From NCBI RefSeq assembly GCF_900142825.1, contig NZ_FRCH01000005.1, positions 109,533 through 173,532 of the forward strand: a DNA stretch of 64,000 bases. The letters are read 5' to 3'. Position 1 is the first letter of the stretch; each line of letters opens with the position of its first letter. The translations under genes and the position numbers were made by a program. The notes beneath the pieces were generated by a model. It saw only the letters and a list, made by a program, of their open reading frames with translations, was not told the DNA's origin and did no database searches. Positions 1 through 8,353 of this stretch are shown here, one piece after another. The stretch comes from Rhodanobacter sp. OK091 (GTDB lineage: Bacteria; Pseudomonadota; Gammaproteobacteria; Xanthomonadales; Rhodanobacteraceae).

Positions 1-38
1 GTCCTGAACGGCATCCATTCTTGCGAATCAAGCCAGCG

Positions 39-1007
39 ATGAATCCCAAGCAGATACTGCGTTTCCTGAATCAGCCCCGGACGGTCGACATCGCCGGCCG
101 GCCGTTCGTGAGCCAGGGCTTGTCACACCGCATCTGGGACGATATCTATCATCGCGCGCTGACCGTGCGCTGGCCGGTGTTCTTCGGCCTGGCGGCGACC
201 ATCTTCCTGCTGCTCAACACCTTGTTTGCCGGGCTCTACCAGCTCGGCGCGCAGTCCATCGCAAACCAGTATCCGCACGGTTTCGCCGGCGCGTTCTTCT
301 TCAGCGTGGAGACGCTGGCCACGGTCGGTTACGGCGACATGCATCCGCAGACCGTCTACGCCCATATCGTGGCCACGGTGGAAATCTTCACCGGCATGGT
401 CTGTATCGCGGTGGTCACCGGCTTGATCTTCTCGCGCTTCTCGCGGCCGCGCGCGAAGATTATCTTCACCGATCATCCCATCGTGCGGATCATCGACGGC
501 AAGCCGACCTTGATGATACGTGCGGCAAACACCCGACTGAATCTGATCGCCGAAGCGTCGGCGCAATTGCATCTGCTGCGCCTGGAGACATCGCCGGAGG
601 GTTTCAAGCTGCGCAGGATCCACGACCTGAAGCTGGTGCGCGATCGCCATCCGATCTTCATGCTGAGCTGGAGCCTGATGCATGTGATCGATGAAACCAG
701 CCCACTCCACGGCGAGACCCTGGAAACACTGGAAAACACCCAGTCAGCCTTCCTGCTGAGCATCGAAGGCATCGACGAGACGACCTCGCAGTCCATGCTC
801 GCACGCCGGCAATGGAGCCATCAGGACCTGCGCTGGAACCATCGCTATCTCGATCTCGTCAGCGACGACGGCAAGGGACTCAATATCATCGACTACGGCA
901 TCTTCCACGCCGTGCTGCCGCTGGATGAGGGTGAGCGCCTCGTCGGTTTTGGCAGCGAGGCGGTACTGCCGTCAGGCGATACACTGAGTCTTTCCTCTAA
1001 AGGATAA
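39..1007 (+). CDS. Inward-rectifier (KirBac-type) K+ channel
   Basis: Two-transmembrane potassium channel of the inward-rectifier family, acting in the inner membrane. From the ATG at 39 the protein has 322 residues, usual for KirBac. A first membrane helix lies at about residues 46-70, the pore loop carries the selectivity filter TVGYGD at 95-100, and the second helix is at about 108-133. The rest is the cytoplasmic immunoglobulin-like gating domain (about 140-310). The frame is open to the left window edge and a TTG at 21 is an alternative start. I prefer the ATG because its length fits the family, although no clear ribosome binding site precedes either. A small unknown gene follows after six bases. 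Confidence 0.93.
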   Translation: MNPKQILRFLNQPRTVDIAGRPFVSQGLSHRIWDDIYHRALTVRWPVFFGLAATIFLLLNTLFAGLYQLGAQSIANQYPHGFAGAFFFSVETLATVGYGDMHPQTVYAHIVATVEIFTGMVCIAVVTGLIFSRFSRPRAKIIFTDHPIVRIIDGKPTLMIRAANTRLNLIAEASAQLHLLRLETSPEGFKLRRIHDLKLVRDRHPIFMLSWSLMHVIDETSPLHGETLETLENTQSAFLLSIEGIDETTSQSMLARRQWSHQDLRWNHRYLDLVSDDGKGLNIIDYGIFHAVLPLDEGERLVGFGSEAVLPSGDTLSLSSKG

Positions 1008-1013
1008 CCATCC

Positions 1014-1292
1014 ATGGCCGAGCGCGAGTTCGACAATTACCTTGCCCGCTCCGGCGCCACCCTCGAGGGCTCCCGCTATACCGCCTATCTTGCGGTCACG
1101 CCGCGCAAGAGCGGCTTTCCGATGTATTTCGCGATCTGCGAGAACCGCAGCTTCCGCGACAAGACCATCGCCGAGACCGCCGCCGCCAAGGCGCTGGCCG
1201 ACATGCTGGGCCTGGAGGACGACGGCACCCCGATCTTCCCGGACGGCTACACGGGCTTCGACGACGACAAGCCGGCAGACCCGCCGCCATAG
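1014..1292 (+). CDS. Small conserved hypothetical protein (92 aa)
   Basis: A 92-residue soluble protein without signal peptide or membrane segment. It starts six bases after the stop of the K+ channel gene and has an AAGGAT ribosome binding site just upstream, so it is very likely co-transcribed with the channel. The C-terminus is acidic and proline-rich (DDDKPADPPP). I do not recognise a family. Coding is supported by the ribosome binding site, tight spacing and consistent high-GC codon use. Confidence 0.7.
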   Translation: MAEREFDNYLARSGATLEGSRYTAYLAVTPRKSGFPMYFAICENRSFRDKTIAETAAAKALADMLGLEDDGTPIFPDGYTGFDDDKPADPPP

Positions 1293-1324
1293 CCCGGCAC
1301 CTGGCGCTCGCCAGGCGGCGCACA

Positions 1325-2287
1325 TCACAGCGTCAGCAGCACCTTGCCGATCGCCTCGCGGCTTTCCAGATACGCATGCGCCCGGGCGCCGTCGACTAGC
1401 GGAAAACGCGCCGCGATGTTCGGCCGCAACCGGCCGGTGCGCATCTGCTCGAACAAGGCGGCCGCCCGCTCACGGCGGATGGATGCACTGGTCAGCACGT
1501 TCCACAGATCGCCGCCGGTCAGCGTCAGCGAGCGATCCATCAGCAAGCGCGGATCGACCGGATCGGGATCGCCAGCCGCCATGCCGTAGAACACCACGGT
1601 GCCGCCGATGCGTGTCGCGGCGAGACTGTCGCCCAGGGTACGACCGACCGAGTCGTAGACCACGTCGGCACCGCGCCCTGCGCTCAGTTCCTTCGTCTGC
1701 GCCAGCAGCTCGCCGTAATCGCACGCGGCATCCGCACCGGCCGCCAGCACCGCGGCACGTTTCGTGGTGCTGGACGCCACGCCCAGCACGCTCGCCCCCA
1801 GTGCCTTCAACATCTGCACCAGCAGCTGACCGACGCCACCGGCCGCGGCGTGCACCACCGCCACATCGCCACGCCGCACGCGATAACTATCGGTCACCAG
1901 ATACTGCGCGGTCAGTCCCTGCAGAAGGGTCGCGGCCGCGATATCGAATGTGATGTCATCCGGCAACAGGATCAGTTTGTCGAGATCCACCGCGACCAGC
2001 TCGGCATTCGCATACGGCATGTCGGCGAAACCGACCCGAGTGCCGACAGGAAACAGCAAATCGCCAGCTGCCGGCTGCTCGATCACTCCGGCACCCTCGT
2101 AGCCGAGAATCCACGGTGCGCTGCCGCTCAGGTGATAGTTTCCGTTGCGCCGGTAGACGTCTGCGAAATTCAGCCCGACGCTGCGCATGCGCACCAGTGC
2201 CTGACCGGGCGAGGGGATCGGGTCGGGCTGTTCGCTCCAATGCAACACGTCGGGGCCACCGAACTTTTCAAACAGCAAGGCGTGCAT
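1325..2287 (-). CDS. NADPH:quinone oxidoreductase (zeta-crystallin-like MDR)
   Basis: Medium-chain dehydrogenase/reductase of the quinone oxidoreductase group, which passes electrons from NADPH to quinones in the cytoplasm. From the chosen ATG the protein begins MHALLFEKFGG, the usual start of this family, so 13 upstream residues of the longer frame were dropped. It has the GroES-like N-terminal half (motif LGYEGAGVIE near residue 80) and a Rossmann half with the nucleotide motif HAAAGGVGQLLVQ. The structural-zinc cysteines of alcohol dehydrogenases are absent, as expected for QOR. Length 320 residues is normal. It is convergent with the gene at 1014 and followed by no obvious partner. Confidence 0.9.
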   Translation of the reverse strand: MHALLFEKFGGPDVLHWSEQPDPIPSPGQALVRMRSVGLNFADVYRRNGNYHLSGSAPWILGYEGAGVIEQPAAGDLLFPVGTRVGFADMPYANAELVAVDLDKLILLPDDITFDIAAATLLQGLTAQYLVTDSYRVRRGDVAVVHAAAGGVGQLLVQMLKALGASVLGVASSTTKRAAVLAAGADAACDYGELLAQTKELSAGRGADVVYDSVGRTLGDSLAATRIGGTVVFYGMAAGDPDPVDPRLLMDRSLTLTGGDLWNVLTSASIRRERAAALFEQMRTGRLRPNIAARFPLVDGARAHAYLESREAIGKVLLTL

Positions 2288-2350
2288 GGCATGGCGCTCC
2301 GAATCGGGTGAACCTGCTGATGGCAACTAGGATCGCGTGCTACCCGCGAT

Positions 2351-3064
2351 TCAAGCCGCCAGCTCGCGCAACTGCGCTACCGCCGAGGGAATCGCCGAAG
2401 GCGTCTGCACCGTGAGCACATGCGGATCGTTGTCGTCGAGGCCGTTTTCCAGTTCGTGCGCCCAGGTCACGTGATACGGGATATGGATACCCCAACCACC
2501 CAGGCGCACCACCGGTTCGATATCCGAGCGCAGCGAATTGCCCACCATCGCGAACTGCGCCGGCTGCAGCTTGAACTCGGCCAGCACACGCCGATAGGTG
2601 TCGGCGTTCTTCTCCGAGACGATCTCGATGCGGCGGAACAGGTCGGCCAGACCCGACTGCGCAACCTTCTTTTCCTGGTGGAACAGGTCGCCTTTGGTGA
2701 TCAGCACTACCGCGTGATGCTGCGCCACCGCCTCGACCGCCTCGCGGATGCCGGGCAGCAGTTCCACCGGGTGCTGCAGCACGTCCTTGCCCAGCTCGAT
2801 CAGCCGATGGATATCGGCCGCCGTGATGCGGCCGGCGCTGACCGCGATCGCGGTCTCCACCATCGACAGCGCCATGCCTTTCGCGCCATAGCCGAACAGC
2901 TTGAGGTTGCGCTGCTCGGTCACCAGCATGCTGTCGTGCACCTGCTGGTCGCCCAGATCCACGTAGCGCCCGACGATCGAGGCGAACTCCTCGTTCGCCT
3001 GACGGTAATAGCCCTCGCTATGCCACAGCGTGTCGTCGCCATCGAAACCGATCAATTGCAGCAT
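2351..3064 (-). CDS. HAD-superfamily hydrolase
   Basis: Cytoplasmic haloacid-dehalogenase-type phosphatase. Starting at MLQLIGFDGDDTLWHSEG the protein shows motif I (DGDDTLW, nucleophile Asp and the +2 Asp) in its first 15 residues, motif II in VVLITKGD, and motif III/IV in the region MVGNSLRSDIEP. An alpha-helical cap lies between motif I and II. Length about 237 residues fits subclass I HAD enzymes. The substrate cannot be told from sequence. Fourteen residues upstream of the chosen Met look non-family and were excluded. It follows the acidic hypothetical gene at 3132-3665 on the same strand with a 67-base gap. Confidence 0.88.
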   Translation of the reverse strand: MLQLIGFDGDDTLWHSEGYYRQANEEFASIVGRYVDLGDQQVHDSMLVTEQRNLKLFGYGAKGMALSMVETAIAVSAGRITAADIHRLIELGKDVLQHPVELLPGIREAVEAVAQHHAVVLITKGDLFHQEKKVAQSGLADLFRRIEIVSEKNADTYRRVLAEFKLQPAQFAMVGNSLRSDIEPVVRLGGWGIHIPYHVTWAHELENGLDDNDPHVLTVQTPSAIPSAVAQLRELAA

Positions 3065-3131
3065 GGAAACCTGTCCTGCCTGTGTTCTCGTCGCCGACGG
3101 CGCCATGCCGCCCCTCGTTCGTTATCGCCGC

Positions 3132-3665
3132 TCAGCTCACTTCGCTGCCCAGCCGCAGGTTGATGCCCAACGCTGTCGCCAGTTCGCGCAGCGGTTCGCC
3201 GTCGCGGGTCAGCGTCATCCAGCCGGCGTAGGTGTCGCCGTCGGTTTCCCATGCCCACAGCGTGTAGCCGAACTCGGCCAGGCGGTCGTAGGCAATCGAG
3301 AACAGCTCGGCCGCATCCATGTCGTCGAAGAATTCGTCGTCGTCCGGGTCGCCGTTCCAGTCGACCGACAGATTCCAGCGCGAGGACAATTCGTTGACCG
3401 CCTGCACCAGCGAGCGCAGGTCGTGCGCATCGACGATGAAGCCGGAGCGCCAGTCGATCACCCGGCCGATGACCTCGATCGGTTCGACCTCCTCGGCATC
3501 GACGTCGGCCATCGCCTCGCGGTAGTCGTTGAACTGCAGCAGCGCCGTTTCCTCGTCGCCGGGATTGATCAGCAGCAGCAGTTGCCAGACCTTCGCCTCG
3601 ACCGAGTCTTCGTCGACATCGTCGAATTCACGCTCGGCATCGTAATCGTCGTCGGATGAATTCAT
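3132..3665 (-). CDS. Very acidic hypothetical protein (possibly DUF6630)
   Basis: A 177-residue cytoplasmic protein with an extremely acidic N-terminus (SSDDDYDAEREFDDVDEDS) and further acidic runs (DPDDDEFFDDMDAAE). The body contains VWQLLLLINPGDEET and a C-terminal segment with LWAWETDGDTYAGW. It resembles uncharacterised proteins of the DUF6630 kind, but I make that match from memory only. It sits between the YCII protein and the HAD hydrolase on the same strand, with gaps of about 66 bases on each side, so a loose operon is possible. No function can be assigned. Confidence 0.75.
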   Translation of the reverse strand: MNSSDDDYDAEREFDDVDEDSVEAKVWQLLLLINPGDEETALLQFNDYREAMADVDAEEVEPIEVIGRVIDWRSGFIVDAHDLRSLVQAVNELSSRWNLSVDWNGDPDDDEFFDDMDAAELFSIAYDRLAEFGYTLWAWETDGDTYAGWMTLTRDGEPLRELATALGINLRLGSEVS

Positions 3666-3731
3666 GGGTGGATCACCGCGGGCAGGAGTTGCATGGTGGC
3701 GCGTCCGCCGCCGCGGGGGAAGCGCCAGCCA

Positions 3732-4106
3732 TCACGCACCCACCCGGCGCCGTACCGCGGCCATGTCGCGCACCGGGCGGATTTCGATCGCGCCGGTACG
3801 CGACCAGGGAAATTCCGCGGCGATCCGTACCGCCTCGTCCATGCTGTCGGCTTCGATCAGGTTGAAACCGCCCAGGTATTCCTTGGTCTCGGCGAACGGC
3901 CCGTCGACGACGGTCATGCGGTCGTTGCGCACGCGTAGCGTCTTCGCCGTGGTCGGCGCTTCCAGTTGCTGTGAATAGTGCAGATGGCCTTGTTCCTGCA
4001 ATTCATCGGCATGCTTGAAACAGCCGTGCATCAGCGTGTCGAACTCGCCCTCGGGCAGCGCGCCAAGCAGGGCGTCGTCGGTGTAGATCATGACCAGGTA
4101 TTGCAT
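3732..4106 (-). CDS. YCII/DGPF-domain protein
   Basis: Small (124 aa) ferredoxin-like-fold protein of the YCII-related DGPF family. It starts MQYLVMIYTDD and contains the diagnostic VVDGPFAETKEYLGGF motif near residues 65-80, then the typical end AIEIRPV. In many bacteria members sit next to ECF sigma factors, but none is present here. Fifty residues upstream of the chosen Met in the longer open frame overlap the divergent promoter region and lack family features. The gene is divergent from trmO, sharing an 86-base intergenic region. Confidence 0.9.
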   Translation of the reverse strand: MQYLVMIYTDDALLGALPEGEFDTLMHGCFKHADELQEQGHLHYSQQLEAPTTAKTLRVRNDRMTVVDGPFAETKEYLGGFNLIEADSMDEAVRIAAEFPWSRTGAIEIRPVRDMAAVRRRVGA

Positions 4107-4192
4107 GGCGTCCTCGACAGGGGAAGATGGATAAGGCCATGGGAAGGCGTACGAAAGATGGATAATGCCGCCATCCCGCCACGCTGACCACC

Positions 4193-4729
4193 ATGCACGA
4201 TATCTCCCGCGCGTTTTCCTGCCATCCGATCGCCTTCGTACGCTCGCCGTATGCACGGCGCATCGACGCGCCGCATCAACCTACGGTAGTGGAAGGCACC
4301 GAAACCGGCGAGGTGGCCGAAGCCATCATCGAATTCGCAGAGGACTTCCCGACGGCGGCGTTTCGCGACCTGGCCGGCTTCGAACGGATCTGGCTGGTGT
4401 TCGTGTTCCACCGCAGCGAAGGCTGGAAGCCCGAGGTACGGCCGCCCCGCGGCGGCGGCAAGCGCAGCGTGCTGGCGACCCGCTCGCCGCACCGGCCGAA
4501 CGCGATCGGCCTGTCCGCGGTCGAACTGGTCGAGGTCGGCGAACGCGCGCTGCGCGTACGCGGGCTGGACCTGCTCGACGGCACTCCGATCCTCGACATC
4601 AAGCCGTACGTGCCTTACGCCGATGCATTTCCGACCTCGCGCGCGGGCTGGATCGACGAGATCGACGCGGCGCAGGGGCGGCAATCCGCGCCGGGGCCGC
4701 GCCGGCCACGTTCCTCGCCTGCGGGTTGA
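4193..4729 (+). CDS. trmO: tRNA (N6-threonylcarbamoyl-A37) methyltransferase TrmO
   Basis: SAM-dependent tRNA methyltransferase of the TsaA/YaeB/TrmO family, which methylates t6A37 of threonine tRNAs. The protein has the family start (FSCHPIAFVRSPY), the RIWLVFVFH segment and the signature region LATRSPHRPNAIGLSAVELV, all within the single beta-barrel domain. At 178 residues it has only the catalytic TsaA domain and lacks the extra C-terminal domain of the roughly 235-residue E. coli enzyme. The end is a short arginine/proline-rich tail. It is divergent from the YCII gene, and a strong rho-independent terminator lies about 150 bases downstream. Confidence 0.93.
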   Translation: MHDISRAFSCHPIAFVRSPYARRIDAPHQPTVVEGTETGEVAEAIIEFAEDFPTAAFRDLAGFERIWLVFVFHRSEGWKPEVRPPRGGGKRSVLATRSPHRPNAIGLSAVELVEVGERALRVRGLDLLDGTPILDIKPYVPYADAFPTSRAGWIDEIDAAQGRQSAPGPRRPRSSPAG

Positions 4730-4878
4730 GAGCAGGCAATCGCCTTGCATACGGCTGAATGGCGGCATCGCCACACGCCATCCCAGTCCGTGAGACGGGC
4801 GACCGCTAACTTGGCTCGGGCCAATCGGAACCTTCCGCTGGCGACCCGATGCACTGGCAGTGGTCGGTTCAAACATTT

Positions 4879-4914
4879 GCCGCGTCCGGCGCAGGCCTGA
4901 CGCGGCTTTTTTTT
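4879..4914 (+). terminator. Rho-independent terminator
   Basis: A GCCGCGTC/GACGCGGC stem of eight base pairs (4879-4886 with 4899-4906) with a 12-base loop is followed directly by eight T residues (4907-4914). It reads on the plus strand. It may end the trmO transcript or an independent short transcript in the 4730-4914 gap, which has no open reading frame I believe. Confidence 0.85.
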
Positions 4915-5007
4915 GCGGGCAGGCATCGCCACACCCATGCCATCGTCAAGCCATGTTCACGTGCGAGATTGTTGAATCGATCAAGGCGTCCTTAAGGAGA
5001 ATTCGCC

Positions 5008-5865
5008 ATGAAAGCCCGCCTACTGCTGCTCCCGCTCGCGCTCACCGTCTGCGTGTCCGCATGCGAAGCGGCCCGGCACGAAGCCACGCCGGCTCCTGCC
5101 AGCGCCGGTGTGCCGACATCCACCATCACCCTCGCCCGCTATCACTGGCAATTGCACGACGCCGTCGACGGCAACAACCGCCGCCTCGATGCACTGTTCG
5201 GCAAACCGCAGCCGCTGCAGCTCGACTTCAGCGCAGACCGGATCAGTGTGAGCAACGCCTGCAACAACATCCACGGCAACTACACCCTCGTCGAGGGCCA
5301 TCTCGTCACCGCGCCGCTGCTGCATACCATGATGGCCTGCGCCGAGCCGACCCTGATGCAGCGCGAATCCACCATCGAGGCCATGCTGCAAGGGCGGCCC
5401 ACGCTGATCCTGAGCACGGCTGGCGACACGCCACTGCTCACGCTGGCAGCCGACAACGGCTTGTCGCTGACGTTCTCCGGCAAGCAGACAGCGGAGGCAC
5501 GTTACGGTGGGCCCGGGGAAACGGTGTACCTGGAAGTGGCGCCCAACACGACGCCCTGCCATCACCCGCTGATCCCGGACAAGTCGTGCCTGCTGGTGCG
5601 TGAACGTCACTATGACGCGCAGGGACTTCATAGCGGCCAGCCCGGCCCATGGCAGCCGCTGCAGCAGGACATCGACGGCTATGTGCATCAGCCCGGCATG
5701 CGCAACGTGTTGCGCGTGAAGCGCTACACGCTGAAACAGCCGCCCGCCGACGCGCCGCCCACCGCGTACGTGCTCGACATGATCGTCGAAAGCGAGATCG
5801 TGAAATCGCCAGACGTGAAGTCGTCAAACCCGACGGACGCGCCGCACCAGCCATCGCATCCATGA
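5008..5865 (+). CDS. META + DUF4377 domain lipoprotein
   Basis: Secreted lipoprotein of 285 residues. The signal peptide ends in the lipobox VSAC, with Cys at residue 19. It is followed by a META/HslJ-like domain (about 45-155: YHWQLHDAVDG, the FSADRISVSNACNNIHGNY core, MMACAEP and the ESTIEAML segment) and then a DUF4377-like domain (about 165-265) containing CLLVRERHYD and GYVHQPGMRNVLRVKRY. The tail after residue 265 is repetitive and probably disordered. Family members are envelope proteins, some linked to heat or novobiocin resistance; the exact role here is unknown. The ribosome binding site AAGGAG is 7 bases before the ATG. Confidence 0.9.
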   Translation: MKARLLLLPLALTVCVSACEAARHEATPAPASAGVPTSTITLARYHWQLHDAVDGNNRRLDALFGKPQPLQLDFSADRISVSNACNNIHGNYTLVEGHLVTAPLLHTMMACAEPTLMQRESTIEAMLQGRPTLILSTAGDTPLLTLAADNGLSLTFSGKQTAEARYGGPGETVYLEVAPNTTPCHHPLIPDKSCLLVRERHYDAQGLHSGQPGPWQPLQQDIDGYVHQPGMRNVLRVKRYTLKQPPADAPPTAYVLDMIVESEIVKSPDVKSSNPTDAPHQPSHP

Positions 5866-6015
5866 CCTGCGCTGCGAGGACACCGCCTGCGCATCCGGCG
5901 CATTGTCGCTAGCTGTTCTTCATCATAAGGAGCGATCCGACTCGCAGCATTTTGCGACAGGGATCACGCGCTCCGGTTTTTCACAGGTCAACCACCCGGA
6001 TGGAGCAACGTTTGA

Positions 6016-7005
6016 ATGCGGAGGCCGGGCTTGTCGCTTCCGGCGCAAGTCGGTGGAGACCCGCAAACCGTGCAACGGACTTTTATCGTTGGTTGTCCGC
6101 GATCAGGCACGACGCTCGTGCAGGCCATGCTGGCCAGGCATCCGGATGTGTACACGCTGCCCGAGACGGCGTTCTTTGAACTCCTTTACGCCGATCTGCA
6201 ATGGCGCTGGGGCGATCATCGCGCGCAACCGCGCCGACGCCGATGGCGCCAGCGCCTCGGGTTGATGCGAAAGGAAGTAAGGCCATCGATCGTCCCGCTG
6301 CTGCGCTCGTTGGGTGGTAATCGCCCACAGGTCAGGCGCGTACCGTTCCACTCCAACGTCTGTGCCGTCAGGTTCATCGACTTGCTCGACGCGCTTGCGC
6401 TGCAGGCCGGCTGTTCGCTGTGGGTGGAGAAGACGCCGAACCATCTTCTGTACATGCCGGAAATCGAAGCTTGCGCATCCGATGCCCGCTTCATCCACGT
6501 CATACGCCCGGGCGCGGACGTGCTGGCCTCGCTGATGGATGCCTACCTTCGCTTCGAAGACGACGATGCCTTCGGCGGCGGCGCGGTGCACTGGGTGCGT
6601 CGCTGGAATCGCGCCATGCAGATTCATGAAACCTGCCTCGGTCGGGCCAATCACACCTTCGTATTTCTGGAAGACCTGGTCCATGAGCCCGACAGCGAAT
6701 GGGCCCGGATCTGTCAGTTCCTGGGCCTGCCGCACGATCTCCGGCTTGCGGATACCTGCAGCCAGGCCATCGCGGATCTGGAACACGAACCCTGGAAACG
6801 TGGCGCCGTCAGCGGCCTTCCGCGACCATCGAAAAACAAGGCGGACGACTTGTTCACCGCGAAGTTCAAGCTGTGGCTCGACGATCATCTGGAGTCGTAC
6901 GACAACCTGCGCATGAAATGCCTTCTTTTCCGCAACAGGACGGCCCGCACCGACCATGGTCAGGCTCTCCGCAAACACTCGGCGTCCAGTCCGCGCTTGG
7001 CATGA
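6016..7005 (+). CDS. Sulfotransferase family protein
   Basis: PAPS-dependent sulfotransferase-like protein of 329 residues. The 5'-phosphosulfate loop is GCPRSGTTLVQ (from residue 26) and the 3'-phosphate motif is FIHVIRPGADVLASLMD near residue 160; VEKTPNH and the late region KRGAVSGLPRP are also typical. The acceptor is not predictable; relatives modify glycans, lipids or small molecules. The ATG at 6016 was kept, but the GTG at 6070 (just before QRTFIVG) is a plausible alternative because the residues before it are not family-like. It is convergent with the acyltransferase at 7050-8150. Confidence 0.87.
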   Translation: MRRPGLSLPAQVGGDPQTVQRTFIVGCPRSGTTLVQAMLARHPDVYTLPETAFFELLYADLQWRWGDHRAQPRRRRWRQRLGLMRKEVRPSIVPLLRSLGGNRPQVRRVPFHSNVCAVRFIDLLDALALQAGCSLWVEKTPNHLLYMPEIEACASDARFIHVIRPGADVLASLMDAYLRFEDDDAFGGGAVHWVRRWNRAMQIHETCLGRANHTFVFLEDLVHEPDSEWARICQFLGLPHDLRLADTCSQAIADLEHEPWKRGAVSGLPRPSKNKADDLFTAKFKLWLDDHLESYDNLRMKCLLFRNRTARTDHGQALRKHSASSPRLA

Positions 7006-7049
7006 GATATCGACGTCAGGCGCGGCGACAGCTCAACCAGGCCCCGTCA

Positions 7050-8150
7050 TCACGTCGCCGGCACCGAAGTCTGCCTGATGGCGCGACGCTCGCGCAGACG
7101 CAGGCAAGGACGCTCAACCAGATAATGCAGCGCCGCGCCCAGCATCAGCACGGCCACCGCGTACGTCATGAAGGCGATCATGCCGTGTCCTTGCAGTTGC
7201 GCACCGAATGTCGTCGACACGACATGGAAGGCGATCTTGTGACTGAGATACAGGCTGTAGGAAATGCCCGCGAGCCAGCCGGCACCCGGCAGCCGCCAGC
7301 GGCCGAGCAGGCTCTGGCGATCCGCGCCGGCGAACACCAGCAGCCCGAAGCCGAATGACAGCAACGGCCAACCGAGCGCATTGGCAAGCAGGCCGGTGCG
7401 ATCGCGGAACAGCCATAACGCGAAGCACGACACCCCGATACCGCCGAGTAGCACCATGTTTGAGCGCGCCTGCAATCGCGTCCACGCCTGGGGTCGATAC
7501 ACCCGCAGCGTGGCCAGCATGATGCCCATCAGCAAACCGTCCAGCCGCATCCAGGTCGGGTAGTAGATGTCTTCCAGAAACCAGTTGCGCGGCGGATCCA
7601 TCGCCACATCGTGCAGCCACACCGTCGTGCGCAAGGCGACGCCGAGCATGACCACCGCCACGCATAGGCTGATGAAGCCCAACGTCGACGACCGCCGCGT
7701 GAGCCACCACGCCAGCAGCGGAAAGACCAGATAGAAATGTTCCTCCACGCACAGCGACCACGCATGCGAGAAAGCCTGGTTGTTGGTATCGGTCAGCAGG
7801 TTCAGCGTGAAGGTGGCGAACTGCCACCACGGCTGCAGTCCTGGCACTTCGCGCAGTCCCGGGAACCACACATACAGCGCCAGCACCACCGCAAACGCGG
7901 GCAGGATGCGCCACGCACGACGCCCATAAAACGCGCCGAACGACAGCGGCTCGCCACGCTTCAGCGGCCGCAACACCTGCGTGCCGATCAGAAATCCGCT
8001 GAGCACGAAGAAGATGTCCACGCCCGCCCAGCCATAGCGCGAAAGCCAGGCAAAGTCAGGGCCGAGCCCGCCGACGATGAACGAGTGGAACAGCATCACC
8101 CAGACGATGGCGATGGCACGCAGGAGATCGAGGCCGGGAAGGCGATGCAT
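7050..8150 (-). CDS. Acyltransferase 3 family membrane protein (OafA/YrhL type)
   Basis: Integral inner-membrane O-acyltransferase of about 366 residues with roughly ten hydrophobic helices. It begins MHRLPGLDLLRAIAIVWVML and has the conserved catalytic-type His in LFHSFIVGGLG, followed by GYAGVDIFFVLSGFLIG-like sequence (here GWAGVDIFFVLSGF), the family hallmark. Such proteins acetylate surface polysaccharides or other exported sugars. The start is the Met with an AGGA sequence six bases upstream; two Met codons further upstream are possible. It is divergent from the Hsp70-like gene, with about 200 bases between. Confidence 0.9.
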   Translation of the reverse strand: MHRLPGLDLLRAIAIVWVMLFHSFIVGGLGPDFAWLSRYGWAGVDIFFVLSGFLIGTQVLRPLKRGEPLSFGAFYGRRAWRILPAFAVVLALYVWFPGLREVPGLQPWWQFATFTLNLLTDTNNQAFSHAWSLCVEEHFYLVFPLLAWWLTRRSSTLGFISLCVAVVMLGVALRTTVWLHDVAMDPPRNWFLEDIYYPTWMRLDGLLMGIMLATLRVYRPQAWTRLQARSNMVLLGGIGVSCFALWLFRDRTGLLANALGWPLLSFGFGLLVFAGADRQSLLGRWRLPGAGWLAGISYSLYLSHKIAFHVVSTTFGAQLQGHGMIAFMTYAVAVLMLGAALHYLVERPCLRLRERRAIRQTSVPAT

Positions 8151-8353
8151 GGACATCCTGTCGCGACGGGTGAAGGGAATGGCCGGCATTGTGCGAGATT
8201 TTTCTGGCCTGCAAAGACGTATTCATGGCTTTTCGCGGGCAACTGTTTCGGAAGGTCCGCGCACCCGGTTCGGTGAGTGCGCGATACGTACACCAGACGC
8301 CAGCCCCTGTAGCCGTCATAATGCGGGGTTGCCCTACAGCGACAGCGCGACTC

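Noticed and set aside
4861..4890. GGTTCAAA resembling a tRNA T-loop
   Set aside because: No acceptor, anticodon or D-arm pairing can be drawn around it; the following hairpin is a terminator.
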